DNA from: Silurus meridionalis
Lineage: Eukaryota; Chordata; Actinopteri; Siluriformes; Siluridae
Assembly (NCBI RefSeq): GCF_014805685.1
Contig: NC_060887.1
Span: 9,149,463 to 9,213,462, forward strand
Direction of reading: 5' to 3'
DNA length: 64,000 nucleotides
Below are positions 1-10,044 of the stretch, piece after piece. The notes under the pieces are model-generated. The model was not told the origin of the DNA, ran no database searches, and saw only the letters and a program-made list of their open reading frames with translations. Each line of letters begins with the position of its first letter. The first letter of the stretch is position 1. Both the position numbers and the translations under genes were made by a program.

Positions 1-3000
1 CTATGCCTACAAACTGGACATTTTGAATCCGTCGGTTTCGGAATGTGAATTAAACAGTGCTGGCTCATTGTTTTGGAATCAACAAATGTCTTTCTGCATA
101 TGCCACAACAAAAAGACCCATTAAATGTCACTTTTTTATCAGCAGCCTCTTTGAGTGGAATATCAGCAGGCGGAGCAGGTGATATTGGCAAAGGTTCTTT
201 CTTTGCATGAGTTGCAACATGTCGGAGAAAGTACACAGGAAACCTGAACTGCATTGGGCAATCAGGGCATTGAAGGATACCCTTCTTTGTGTGAGACTGT
301 CTGTGTTTCAACAAATCTCCAATGGTGGGCACAATTTTTTTGCAGACAGAACACTGTACTCTTCGCCTGTGAATATTTCTGTGAGATATCAAGTGTCCAC
401 GCCTTGCAAAGATTTTTCCACATTCCAAACAAACAAAGGGTTTCGCCCCCCCATGTTGCTGCAGATGTTTGCTCAACAAGTCATCTGAACTGAAACATTT
501 ATCACAAAAATGGCAAAGGAATGAGTCACTAGTAACCATATCAGGTGACTTTTGGCTTAAAGGTTCTTGGCTTTGGGGTTTTTTATTATTAGAGACTGTT
601 ACTTCATCAGCAGCAGTTTTTTCAGACTTGACCCCTTGTACTGAAGAACGCTCAAAAAATGAATGTTTCCTCATGTGTCGATAGACTCCGGATTTATGCA
701 AATACGAAGCTGGACATATTTTACACTTGTAACATGACTTCTCAGTTGGCAGCACTGGCTTTTCCTCTTTTTTTACTTTGATATTTTGCATGACCAGTGT
801 GTCTTTGATTGTATTTCTCTGCAATTTATATTGCTCAAAGCAAGTGTTTTTAATGTGTCTGTTCAAAGTACAAGCCATTCCAAATGTTTCACTGCATAAT
901 GGGCATTTATGCCTGTTTCCCACTTTTCCTTTCTGCATTTGCAAGTATGCTTTTAAACACCGTTCCCGCATGTGACGTGTGCGGTTGTAGGAATATTTAA
1001 AAGTCTGCGGACAAGTGGGGCAAGGATACCTGCTGAAAAGTTTATATTCAAAAGATGGTTTGGAAAGGTGTTGCTTGGTGATATTTCCAGAACATAGCTC
1101 TTTATGTTTTTCAAGATTCCAGGAATATTTAAAAGCCTGATTGCATTGGTTACACTTAAAAGGCTTTGCATCCGTGTGCGATCTGAGGTGTAGTTTAAGT
1201 TGTGCTCGGAGTTTAAACCCTTTTCCACAAACAGGGCAGTTTACATTTTGGGGACACTGTGTTGTCTCTTTTATATCCACGAGTTTCACAAAACAATTGT
1301 GAAGCTTGTGAGAACCATCACCTCCAAGGGTAGTGGGTGGCTTTGCTGGATTTGGCTCTCTTTCTGAATACGTTTTGCTCTGTTCATCGGGTTCTAGTAC
1401 CAAAGGATTGCATCTGACTCTTCCCCTGTGAGAAATAAGTTTTTTATAAGTAGGAAAGTATAAGCCACAACAATTACACCTATAGTCTGTTACGCTTGTA
1501 TGCCTTTCCTCATGATTCTGAAGGAAGAAGATTTTAATGAATGGTTTTAGGCAGTACCTACATAGGTATTTTGTATTCTCTTCAGTCGTTTGCTTATTAG
1601 TTGACAAAATTACACCAGCCAGCAGCATGTCTTTTGGCCCAATTTGCTCACATGAATGTCCAGTTGCCAATGTTTCATTACAGAAATAGGCTTCACAGGT
1701 TAGGCAGTACTGAAAGCTATGCTTAGAATGTTTGCAATGGTGGTGCTCAATAAGATCATCTAAACTCTGTGTGCTCTTTAGGCATATAGAACAACCATAT
1801 AGGTTTCCATCTTCAGCATAACTTTTAGTTGTGTTCAAAAGCACAACGGGCTGCAAATTTTTCATCAACTTCTTGGATGACAACAAGGAAGGACTGGTTT
1901 TAATTCCGTTGTCATATGTACCTTCAGTTGATGCTAATCCGTCAAAGACTTGCTCTTCTAGAGAGTCATTTTGCTGTCCCGGTTCCGGAGACACCAAAGT
2001 GCTCCTGTCAATACTTGTTCCGCAAGGTTCCTGCAGACAATTATCTGTTGCGGCTTTTAACTGATCTGTGGGTAGAGATTCAAGTGCAGGAGTAGCAAGA
2101 ACAGCAGGTTGTGAATGATCAACATTACAGTTCTGGGAAGTCATACTGGCGGACGTTGAATTGTTTGCAGCATCTTGGTGTAATTTTGTGTGGTCCAGGC
2201 TGTTCAAACATGACTGCAAGAACTCAAAACTGCTGTGTTCGACCGATTGACTCGTCTCATCATTTTTTGGCTCATTATCAGGAGCAGCATTTTCAACGTC
2301 ATGCTTAAATCCATATTCTGAAGATTTACTTTCGGTGTCACAAGCATCGTTTTTCGCTTCTACGTGAGGTTCATTTTGTACATCAACATTTCCAGTGCTA
2401 TTGACATTCTTCTCATTGTCTTTTATACCCTGCTTTGGGCCCTTTAAATCCAAGTCCCAAACTGAATTTGGAGTTATTGCGTTGTCTTTGCCACTCTCGC
2501 TTTTTTCAGTAACTCTACAGTCTGTATTTTGGATAAGGATTCCTTCTTTCACTTGCTCCTCAGATTTCAAAGGGCATCCACCATCACCTTCCGCAGTAGT
2601 AAGAGTTAAAGACCTTTCCTTAACATTTTCACCATCTTTCACATTAAAACCACCACCATGCTCGTCACCCTCTGTATTAGATGCTCGACAGACATAATCT
2701 TCCTCCTGCGTGGCTTGATTGTATGATGTAGATGTATTAGGTTTTCCAGCATCTTCTTCCAATTTAGTTTCATCCCTAGAACTCGCGTTATCCTGGCACT
2801 CGGATGACTGCTCAGGGCCTTTCTCCAAGAGGTCAGAAGTTTGTCCAAAATCTGTTTCAGAACAGCTGCTAACATCCGAGTAATCCTCAAGTCTATTCAC
2901 GGTCAACAAAGCAGGATCTTGCTCTGATCCATGTAAGGGTTTATCAAACATAGGTGGATCATTTTCTGAAAAGGTAATTTGCTCTGAACACACACCCATA

Positions 3001-3161
3001 CACTGATCTGTTACAGCGCAAATAGCGACGTGCGGCGTTTCATGAACTGTGTCTTTTGTGTCTGGCACATTTGCCACAGAGTTCACACAGTTCAATTCTG
3101 ATGTAGGTACTTCTACAGAATCCATCATACTTGAACAGTCATCTTCAGTTAACTGATCCAT
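1..3161 (-). CDS. Large C2H2/C2HC zinc-finger protein, N-terminal part (runs off left edge)
   Basis: An open minus-strand frame of 1053 codons starts at the ATG at 3161-3159 and is still open at the window edge. Residues 1 to about 450 are acidic, Ser/Thr/Glu/Asp-rich and without fingers. From about residue 455 onward there are roughly 14 zinc fingers with C-x2-C-x12-H spacing. Four of them end in Cys instead of the second His (the one near 1410-1475 with x5, and three at about 1110-1175, 960-1020 and 845-905 with x4), while the fingers encoded at about 20-720 end in His. It is expected to be a nuclear DNA- or RNA-binding protein; targets cannot be read from the sequence. The start is chosen because an in-frame upstream stop and a splice acceptor lie just 5' of it. 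I do not recognise a specific orthologue. The upstream UTR exon and an 86-bp intron (3253-3338) support a spliced gene rather than a retrocopy. Confidence 0.9.
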   Translation of the reverse strand, partial: MDQLTEDDCSSMMDSVEVPTSELNCVNSVANVPDTKDTVHETPHVAICAVTDQCMGVCSEQITFSENDPPMFDKPLHGSEQDPALLTVNRLEDYSDVSSCSETDFGQTSDLLEKGPEQSSECQDNASSRDETKLEEDAGKPNTSTSYNQATQEEDYVCRASNTEGDEHGGGFNVKDGENVKERSLTLTTAEGDGGCPLKSEEQVKEGILIQNTDCRVTEKSESGKDNAITPNSVWDLDLKGPKQGIKDNEKNVNSTGNVDVQNEPHVEAKNDACDTESKSSEYGFKHDVENAAPDNEPKNDETSQSVEHSSFEFLQSCLNSLDHTKLHQDAANNSTSASMTSQNCNVDHSQPAVLATPALESLPTDQLKAATDNCLQEPCGTSIDRSTLVSPEPGQQNDSLEEQVFDGLASTEGTYDNGIKTSPSLLSSKKLMKNLQPVVLLNTTKSYAEDGNLYGCSICLKSTQSLDDLIEHHHCKHSKHSFQYCLTCEAYFCNETLATGHSCEQIGPKDMLLAGVILSTNKQTTEENTKYLCRYCLKPFIKIFFLQNHEERHTSVTDYRCNCCGLYFPTYKKLISHRGRVRCNPLVLEPDEQSKTYSEREPNPAKPPTTLGGDGSHKLHNCFVKLVDIKETTQCPQNVNCPVCGKGFKLRAQLKLHLRSHTDAKPFKCNQCNQAFKYSWNLEKHKELCSGNITKQHLSKPSFEYKLFSRYPCPTCPQTFKYSYNRTRHMRERCLKAYLQMQKGKVGNRHKCPLCSETFGMACTLNRHIKNTCFEQYKLQRNTIKDTLVMQNIKVKKEEKPVLPTEKSCYKCKICPASYLHKSGVYRHMRKHSFFERSSVQGVKSEKTAADEVTVSNNKKPQSQEPLSQKSPDMVTSDSFLCHFCDKCFSSDDLLSKHLQQHGGAKPFVCLECGKIFARRGHLISHRNIHRRRVQCSVCKKIVPTIGDLLKHRQSHTKKGILQCPDCPMQFRFPVYFLRHVATHAKKEPLPISPAPPADIPLKEAADKKVTFNGSFCCGICRKTFVDSKTMSQHCLIHIPKPTDSKCPVCRH

Positions 3162-3252
3162 ATGTCCAAATAGCTATTTCGGCTAGTTTAAACTGAGAAT
3201 CTTTGATTTCTGTACACAAGTCATTGTGTTGCATCCTCGGTTAGGTGGTTCT

Positions 3253-3393
3253 CTGCAAGACAATTTACAACTATTATTAATTTACATTTTTACGGCCAAA
3301 AAAAAAAAAACAAACAAAAAAACGAGCACAATACTCACTGAACTTCATCCAGAGCACATCAGTGGAAGGGTTGTAAAACACCATTAGAATGAA
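3253..3393 (-). other. 5' UTR exon (3339-3393) and 86-bp intron of zinc-finger gene 1, with a spliced uORF
   Basis: On the minus strand a pyrimidine tract ending in TTTTTGTGCAG puts an exon start at 3393, and a consensus donor (GTGAGT, 3338-3333) ends it at 3339. A second acceptor (TCTTGCAG) lets the main exon begin at 3252. Joining the two gives a 25-codon upstream ORF that starts in the small exon, crosses the junction and stops before the main ATG. The 86-bp intron length is normal for fish. Splice sites are seen by eye, not confirmed by transcripts. Confidence 0.6.
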
Positions 3394-3584
3394 CTGCACA
3401 AAAAGGAAAAACAAACAAACAACTAAGTATAACGGATCCAAAGATATTTAAGATAGTCGGATAACTATAGTAGCCTGTTATTACTGTTTGTTTACTTTAT
3501 ACCTTTTTAAAAACAAGGTTTTTTTTAGAAGTGAAAAAAAAATGTTAGGAAGCTGTGGTCACAGCGCACAGTCAGCCATGATAC

Positions 3585-3722
3585 AGAACAACTGAAGCAC
3601 CGAGGTTTAAGGGCCTTGCTCATGGGCCCATGAGTGGCAGCTTGGCAATACTGGAGCTTCAACCCCTAAACCCTACAATCAGTAACCCAGAGCCTTAACC
3701 ACTGATCTACTGCTTTCCCATC
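3585..3722. repeat. Dispersed repeat remnant with gene-end-like boilerplate common in fish
   Basis: This stretch has the 'aaccactgatctac' and 'cttgctcatgggccc' wording typical of an abundant fish interspersed repeat. No ends or target duplication are clear. The rest of 3400-3880 is AT-rich intergenic sequence in which I see nothing else. Confidence 0.35.
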
Positions 3723-3881
3723 AGACTTATACAGTGAACTTAGAAAACAAAGAATATAAATAAAAAAGAAAAACACACAAATGCTGGGGAAATGTTTGGT
3801 GCCACATGGGTACTGAGACATGTAACCCCTTACGTAAGGTACATCAGCTTAATTTGAAATGGGGTTTTGAAGTATGATAAC

Positions 3882-4765
3882 AGTCAAGGGTTTGGGGACG
3901 CCTCCTAGTGGATTGTCCATTTTTATTGTTTGCAACATTGCACATTATCACCAATACTAATAACATCTAAACCATGAAAGAACATGTAAGGAATTATGTA
4001 ATACATAGTACATAATCAGTTTTTCTAGTGCTACAACAACTACTGTACAAATTCCTATTAAGGCAAGTACCACTCAGTCAAGTAAAGAGAATAGAGAATC
4101 CAACATTACTTCAAGAAATGAAGGTCAATCTAAAAAATCTCAAGAAATTTAAATGCATCTCCAAGTGCAGTTGCCAAAAACCAGGAAAGGAAGGCCAAGA
4201 GCTACCTCTTCTGCAGAGGATAAGTTTATTATAATTACTAGCCTCTGAAACCACCTATTAACATAAATGATTTTCAGAGTGGCAGACATTGATCTCAAGC
4301 AGAAGAGACTTGATTGGGCCAACACAAAAAAAATGGCCATTAGATCTGTGGAAACTGTCTTTTAGTCCGAGGAGTCTAAATTTGAGATTTCTGGTTCTAA
4401 CCACTATGTCCTTGTTGGACTTAAAAACTGTCCGATCACCCCCTCTAAAAGTGTGGTTCCCCCTGTGAAGCATGGAGGAGGAAGTGAGATTGTGGGGAGG
4501 TGCTTTGCTGGTGGCACTGTTGGTGATTTAATCAAATTTGAGGGGACACTTGACCATCGTGGCTACCACAGTATTTGCGACATACCTTCCCCGAACACAC
4601 CTAGGTTATTGCAAGTGCTCTTTGTTCAAGGATGAGATTGAGTGCTGTATCAAACAACCTGGCCTCCACAATAACCCATCCTAATCCAGTTAGTTTGGGA
4701 TGAGCTGGGGCCTGAGCATGAAGGAAAAGCAGCCAACAGCAAGTGCCTCGCAGAGTTTTTTTTTT
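3882..4765 (+). mobile_element. Tc1-like transposon remnant
   Basis: The left edge resembles the usual Tc1 terminal-repeat opening (GTCAAGGGTTTGGGGACGCC). From about 4070 the plus strand reads, across several frames, like a Tc1 transposase: TTQSSKENR, then KNLKKFKCISKCS near 4130-4170, and PPVKHGGGSE near 4460, the conserved region before the second catalytic Asp. Stops and frameshifts are frequent, so it is dead. A clear right terminal repeat was not found. The poly-T at 4758-4774 follows it. Confidence 0.65.
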
Positions 4766-4779
4766 TTTTTTTGTGACCA

Positions 4780-5585
4780 GGGGCCGATTGGGGAATAGTA
4801 AAAACAGAGTCTGTAGGAAATCTTCAGCTTTTAACGGCAGTAACTAGTTGAACTAAACTGATTCAAGACACATTTTTGTCTATGCATGGTTTAGCTGTAG
4901 AGTGACATTACTGGTGCTTTTGATCTATGCCATTAGATGGGATTGTCTGCTCACATATCAGTGATTCTTGCAAACACTGGCTGCAACCATACCCTGCACA
5001 ACTGGAAGTTTTTCCACCTGCTTAGAACCTGACTCATTGATTAAAGCTGTCCAAAGCATGTTTGCAGGTGCAGATACAAATCCACTATGGTGATACTACC
5101 TGGCACCATTGAACAGGAGAATGCCACTGCCTGCAGTTCCACAGAGGTGGAGATGTGCTTTGGCAAACAGGTACAACATTAGGTTTTTACTAAATTTGGG
5201 CATTGGTCAGGCAGACCTTGTTCCACCGAAGCCTATTTCAAAACAAGTTCAAAGTTTGGGAAGTTAAAGGTGATTCAACGGCTAATTGAACAAGCTTGTT
5301 GATTTCTCATTCAGGAGAATGTCCATATCTGTCCACAGAAGCCACTCTTGCGTGACCAATCCAGCTGGTGCCAGCTCTAAAAGGGTGGGTCAGCTCCAAA
5401 TCGGTTGGACTTAATCTCCAAGTTGGCTGCACAAACCTCCTGGGGCTTTGATTGATTTATTTAATGTCTTGTACATGACACAGATTCAGATGGTGGTGGT
5501 AGGGCACACATTTTGCTGCGATTTGTTAGTGAAGAAGAAGAGATGACGAATGTTTTGCTAATTTTACTGAAAAGAAAATGAATTG
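4780..5585. other. Intergenic, no recognised feature
   Basis: No coding frame, RNA gene or repeat that I can name. Base composition is moderately AT-rich. It may be decayed transposon sequence. Confidence 0.5.
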
Positions 5586-5606
5586 CCCACCCTCAGATTT
5601 AATAAA

Positions 5607-5844
5607 AACTTTTAGGCTTTTCCCGTTAGGGGTCGCCACAGCGGATTCCTGACCGCATGTTCAATTCGGCACAGGTGTTGCGCTAGATGCCCTTCCTAAC
5701 GCAACCCTCCCCTTATATCCGTGCTTGGGACCAGCACTGAGTGCACTGGCTTGTGCAACCCTAAAGGCTGGGTTAGGTTCCCTGACCGAGAATTGAACCT
5801 GGGCCGCGGCGGTGAGAGTGCCGCATCCTAACCACTAGGGAACC
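5607..5844 (-). mobile_element. tRNA-Glu-derived SINE with 21-bp target duplication
   Basis: Read on the minus strand, the element opens with a tRNA-Glu-like head containing TAGTGGTTAGGATGCGGC and CTCTCACCGCCGCGG, a box-B-like GGTTCAATTCT, then a body, then a tail ending CTGTGGCGACCCCTAACGGG. The tail matches the 3' end of the RTE-like LINE elsewhere in the window and the mid-body (about 5680-5705 on plus) matches that LINE's 5' end. A perfect 21-bp direct repeat flanks it (5586-5606 and 5845-5865), as expected for LINE-driven target-primed insertion. The two copies in this window are about 240-250 bp. Confidence 0.85.
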
Positions 5845-5865
5845 CCCACCCTCAGATTTAATAAA

Positions 5866-7150
5866 TGTATTAATTGTGTAACAAAATAGGAAGAATGATA
5901 TTGTTACTATTAACTTATTTCTGCATAAACCACACTCCCTTTGGGAAGGTCATACCACTTGGAGGTCTCTGGACTGAGATACATTCTTGGTTCAATCCAG
6001 TCATCTCAAGGGTAGACTACTGCTACCTGTCTATGACAAGTCTCTCTCAGAGACATCTGACCTTTAGAATGCAGCTGCAAACTTTTTTTCAACCTTCTAC
6101 GGTTCTCCCACTAGTACTTGCATCAGATTTAAACCACGGCTGCTTACCTACAAATCCAAAAACAGACACTAGCTCACAGCACTGCTGTCCCATGTTTTGA
6201 TCCACAAAAGCTGCTTGACTGGTCCCAGTCTCTTATGGTGCAATAAAGACATGCTTCTAGACACTGTTCTGGCACATGTTCTTAAACTGGTCTGTGTCAC
6301 CTTGCACTTACAGGTGTTCCACACAACATTTACCTTTTGATTGGAGTAAAGGTTTAATGCGGTGCGCAACTGGGAGGCAGTCCTTTATATAGAATGAGCT
6401 GGTACATTTCAGCTGTAAAATCTGTGCCCCAATAGCGTGAAATGTCGAAAGCGCACAGGAACCGTCAAGTAAAGACCATCCCACTAAAGTGAGGGGTCAA
6501 ATAAAAAACTGGTGGAAAAAAAAAAAAAGGCATAAAGAGGCCAAGAATCACTTTGAAGGAGCTACAGAGTTTGGTGGCTGGAAATAAAGAAATTATGCAT
6601 TAGACACTGTTAAGAACACTTCATAACATTGGATTTGCCCATATCAGAAAGCTGTGATGTGGTAAAGGTTTAGCAGTCAGAAGAAGCATGAGTCTGGTAC
6701 AGTAAAGGCTAGAGTTGGCAGATGTGGGGATAGTTCCCATCAGCAGGGGTGAAGACTGTTGTCAGGGTGAAAGAAGAAATACAGCAAGTAAACTTGATAA
6801 TGCCTGCTTCACCTGTGATTCCAAGCACAAGGCCAAAAACACTGAAATGGCTTAAGAACAAAAAGGTATGGAATACACAAGACCTCCGAAAATGTATTGT
6901 AGTGTCTGTTGGCAAGACATAAGCAGCATATCCTTATAGTCCTGCAAGTTGCAGCCTCTATGGCCCTGCGGTCCAGCATATCTCAAAGATGCGAGATCAG
7001 AATTAGATCTGGGGAATTTGAAGGCCAGGTCAGCCAATGAAATGTTTGTCATGTTCAAACCATTTTAGAACAAATGCTGGTAGAGCAATGTAGCCCCAGC
7101 ACTGAAAAAAGTTAAGACTAATGATGCTAACTGGTGCTATTCTGACCAAG
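5866..7150. other. Intergenic with weak transposon-like traces
   Basis: Around 5990-6200 a plus-strand frame reads like the SRVDYC segment near the C-terminus of L2-type LINE proteins, which suggests a decayed LINE. Around 6540-6640 there is a weak Tc1-like 'ITLKEL' reading. Neither is strong enough to give edges. No gene is recognised. Confidence 0.3.
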
Positions 7151-7164
7151 TGTGTTAAAACAGC

Positions 7165-7662
7165 TGTGATTTCATCATGGATAGCAAGTTAGAACAAAGA
7201 GCAAACATGAAATTCTGCACGAAACTGGGCAAATCTGCCACAGGGATGGTTGACATGACGATGCTGCAATGAGTCAGTGTTTTTCAGTAGCACATGTGCA
7301 AGATTGGAAGAACATCACTGGAAGACAATGAGTGATAAGGAAATCCTTCAAAGAGCTTAACCCCCCCCCAAAATGTCAAAACCATTCAGCAATTTATGTA
7401 TGACGCCCATTGGAGAAGAATCCACGATTTCACTTGTGCACCCAACCTACATGCCAGATTTGGCTCCTGTGGACTTAGCCCTCTTCCCAACGATGAATAT
7501 CCAGCTCAAAGGTCACTCAACAGCACTGCAAACATCCAGCGCAGAATCGCTGAAGGTAATTGTCACAATACCAAAAAAAAAAAAAAAGTCTTCAAGGAAA
7601 TATTCCAGAAATGGCAGGAATACTGAGCATTGTATTGCTGTACAAGGGGACTATTACAAGTA
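7165..7662 (+). mobile_element. mariner remnant (internally deleted)
   Basis: The frame opening at 7176 reads MDSKLEQRANMKFC, and from 7373 a second frame gives PDLAPVDLALFP and IQLKG, the mariner region holding the third catalytic Asp of the DD34D triad. The central part with the first catalytic residues is missing or out of frame, so it is inactive. A second mariner copy at 56430-56880 opens with the same MDSKLEQ reading, so the two belong to one family. A poly-A tract at 7574-7588 interrupts the reading frame. Confidence 0.65.
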
Positions 7663-7849
7663 AACGTACTTTAAGTTTTCATACTTTCTTTTAAGCAGAG
7701 CTTGTCTTTTTTTATACCACCTTTACCAATGAATAGCTTAGACAAGAAAGTATGCTGTGGTATTTCTGTGGCAGTTGCAGCTTGGTGGGGGAAAAAAAAA
7801 AACCTAAAATCACGTGTAGTATTGAGGCCCTTTGCAAAAACAATTGCAC

Positions 7850-8735
7850 ATGATTTGAAAGGCACACACCTCCTATAGAAGGCCTCACAGCTGACAATGC
7901 ATATTATAAAAAAAGAGGTCAAAGGAACTGCCTGCGATGCTCCAACACAGGATTGTGGCAATGCACAGATCTGGTGAAAGGATTAAGAAAAAAAAAAATT
8001 AGTTCTGCAGCACTGAGGATTCCCAAGTAGCCTCCATAATTCTCAAATGGAAGAAGTGTGGTACAACCAGGACCCTGTCAAGAACTGGTCACCTAGGCAA
8101 ACTGAGCAAACATGGAGAGAGACCTCAGCAAGAGAGGTGACCAAGAAACCAATGCTCACAGAGTTCCACAGATTCTGTCTGGAGATGGGACAACCATCAC
8201 TGCTGACCTCTAAAAGATATGGGCTTTAAAGCGAAGTGGCTAGACAAATACCTAGACAAAAGCCCAAACAAACACTCAGACTGTGTGGAAGAAGTTTCTC
8301 TGGTCTGATAAACCAAGCTTGAACTGTTTGGCCAGAATTCTAACATGTTATATCTGTAGGAAATCAGGCACTGTTATGACCTGCCCAAAACAATCCCATA
8401 GTTCTACAGTGCTCAGGACCTCAGTCTGGCCGAAATGTTTAATTTGCTGCTTCACAACGACCCTATTTAAACAGGCAAGACAACACATGAGTTGCTTAGG
8501 GACACCTTAGGGAAGCCCGAGTTGAACACATCTGAAAAGACCTGAAACTGGCCATCCCCATCCAACCTGACCTAGATTAAGAAGATTTGCCATGAAGAAT
8601 GGCAAAAAAAAAAAAAAAATCCCCCAAACCAGAGGTGCATAGCTTGTTTCATAATACCCAAAATGACTTGTAATTGTTGCCAAAGGTGCTTCAACTAAGT
8701 ACTGAGTAAAGGGTCTGAATACTAATGTACATGTT
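7850..8735 (+). mobile_element. Tc1-like transposon remnant, plus orientation
   Basis: The left flank carries the non-coding stretch typical of abundant fish Tc1 copies (GGCACACACCTCC, about 7860). A transposase follows in broken frames: KWKK-type linker at about 8045, LWSDKPSLN at about 8300 with the first catalytic Asp kept, and the termination stretch near 8700 (GAGTAAAGGGTCTGAATACT). It runs directly into an opposite-orientation Tc1 copy at about 8735. Stops and shifts make it a pseudogene. Confidence 0.7.
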
Positions 8736-9625
8736 CATTAAGGATGGCTCTGTACATTGCTGCATTCATCTTTCCCACTAGCCTGACTAGTCTCCCAGTC
8801 CCGGCTGCAAAAAAACATCCCCACAGCATGATGCTGCCACCACCATGCTTTACTGTAGGGATGGTATTGGCCAAGTGATGAATGGTGCCTGGTTTCCTTC
8901 AGACATTACATTTGGCATTCAGCCTAAAGAGTTCAATCTGTTTTTCTTATGGTCCGAGTTTGTTAGGTGCCTTTTGGTAAACTACAGACAGGCCGTCATG
9001 TGCTTTTTACTGAGGACTGGCTTCCGTCTGAAAGGTTGCCCTCTCCCCAAAGAGAAATTTTGGAGCTCTTTCAGAGTGACCATCAGGTTCTTGGACACTT
9101 CCCTGAATAAGGGCCTTCTCTCCCGATCGCTCAGTTTGCTCTAGGAAGAGTCCTAGCGGTTCCAAACTGCTTCCATTTATGAATGATGGAGGCCACGGTG
9201 CTCATTGGAACCTTCAAGTACTACAGAAATTGTTTTGTTCCCTTCACCAGATTTGTGCCTTGATACAAACCTGTCTCAGGGGTCTACAGACAATTCCTTA
9301 AACTTCATCGCTTGGTTTGTGCTCTGACATGCACTGTTAACTGTGAGACCTTCTATAGACAGATGTGTGACTTTCCAAGGATGATCAGTGGAAACAGGAT
9401 GCACCAGAGCTCAATTTTGAGTGTCATGGCAAATGCTGTGAATTCTTATGAACATGTAATTTCCTTTTGCTTTTATTCTTAATAAATTTGCAAAGACTTC
9501 AAACAGACTTCTCTCCCATTGTCATTGTGGGGTATTCTTTGTAGAATTTTAAGGAAAATAATTAATTGAATCCACTTTGGAATAAAGCTGTACCATATCA
9601 AAATGTGGAAAAATAAAGCACTGAA
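8736..9625 (-). mobile_element. Tc1-like transposon remnant, minus orientation
   Basis: Read on the minus strand this is a Tc1 transposase missing its C-terminal third: [15 protein letters not shown] near 8830 back to the KWKK and Q-rich N-terminal region near 9160-9330, followed by the 5' non-coding arm and terminal repeat region to about 9625. The frames are broken. It abuts the plus-oriented copy so that both transposase 3' parts meet at about 8735, and TGTACATGTTCATTAAG at 8727 is mirrored by CTTATGAACATGT at 9447. Confidence 0.7.
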
Positions 9626-10044
9626 AACTTTGAAAAATGTTCAACCAAGGATTAAAAGACAGTGGAGAAAATGTACACTTCCATGTTTGTATTTTGCTAG
9701 CAAAATTTAGGGCTCTATCCTGTATAAGTGATATTTAATTAGAGAATAAAATAAAATATTTAATTTCTTAGTGCCTTACACGAGCATGCCAATATTAATT
9801 AATCTAAAGCTAATGACGGAACAAAAAAAAAAAAAAACAATCTTTATTTGGGATTAGACAGCCATACAAATAAAGCAGCATCCTGTGGTAAGATTGCAGA
9901 AATAGTTCTGGAGTACACAAAGAGTACTAGAGAGGCCAAAAGGCACAACTTAGGAAAAAAAATGGAATGCCTGTCCATAAAGTGAAGCCCTTAAAAGAAC
10001 GTGTGTTGTGGGTCAATGTAAATAAAGAACATGCAGCGAAATAC
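9626..10044. other. Intergenic AT-rich spacer, no recognised feature
   Basis: Contains poly-A at 9822-9837 and no coding signal. The true 5' edge of the LINE that follows could lie slightly inside this stretch. Confidence 0.5.
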
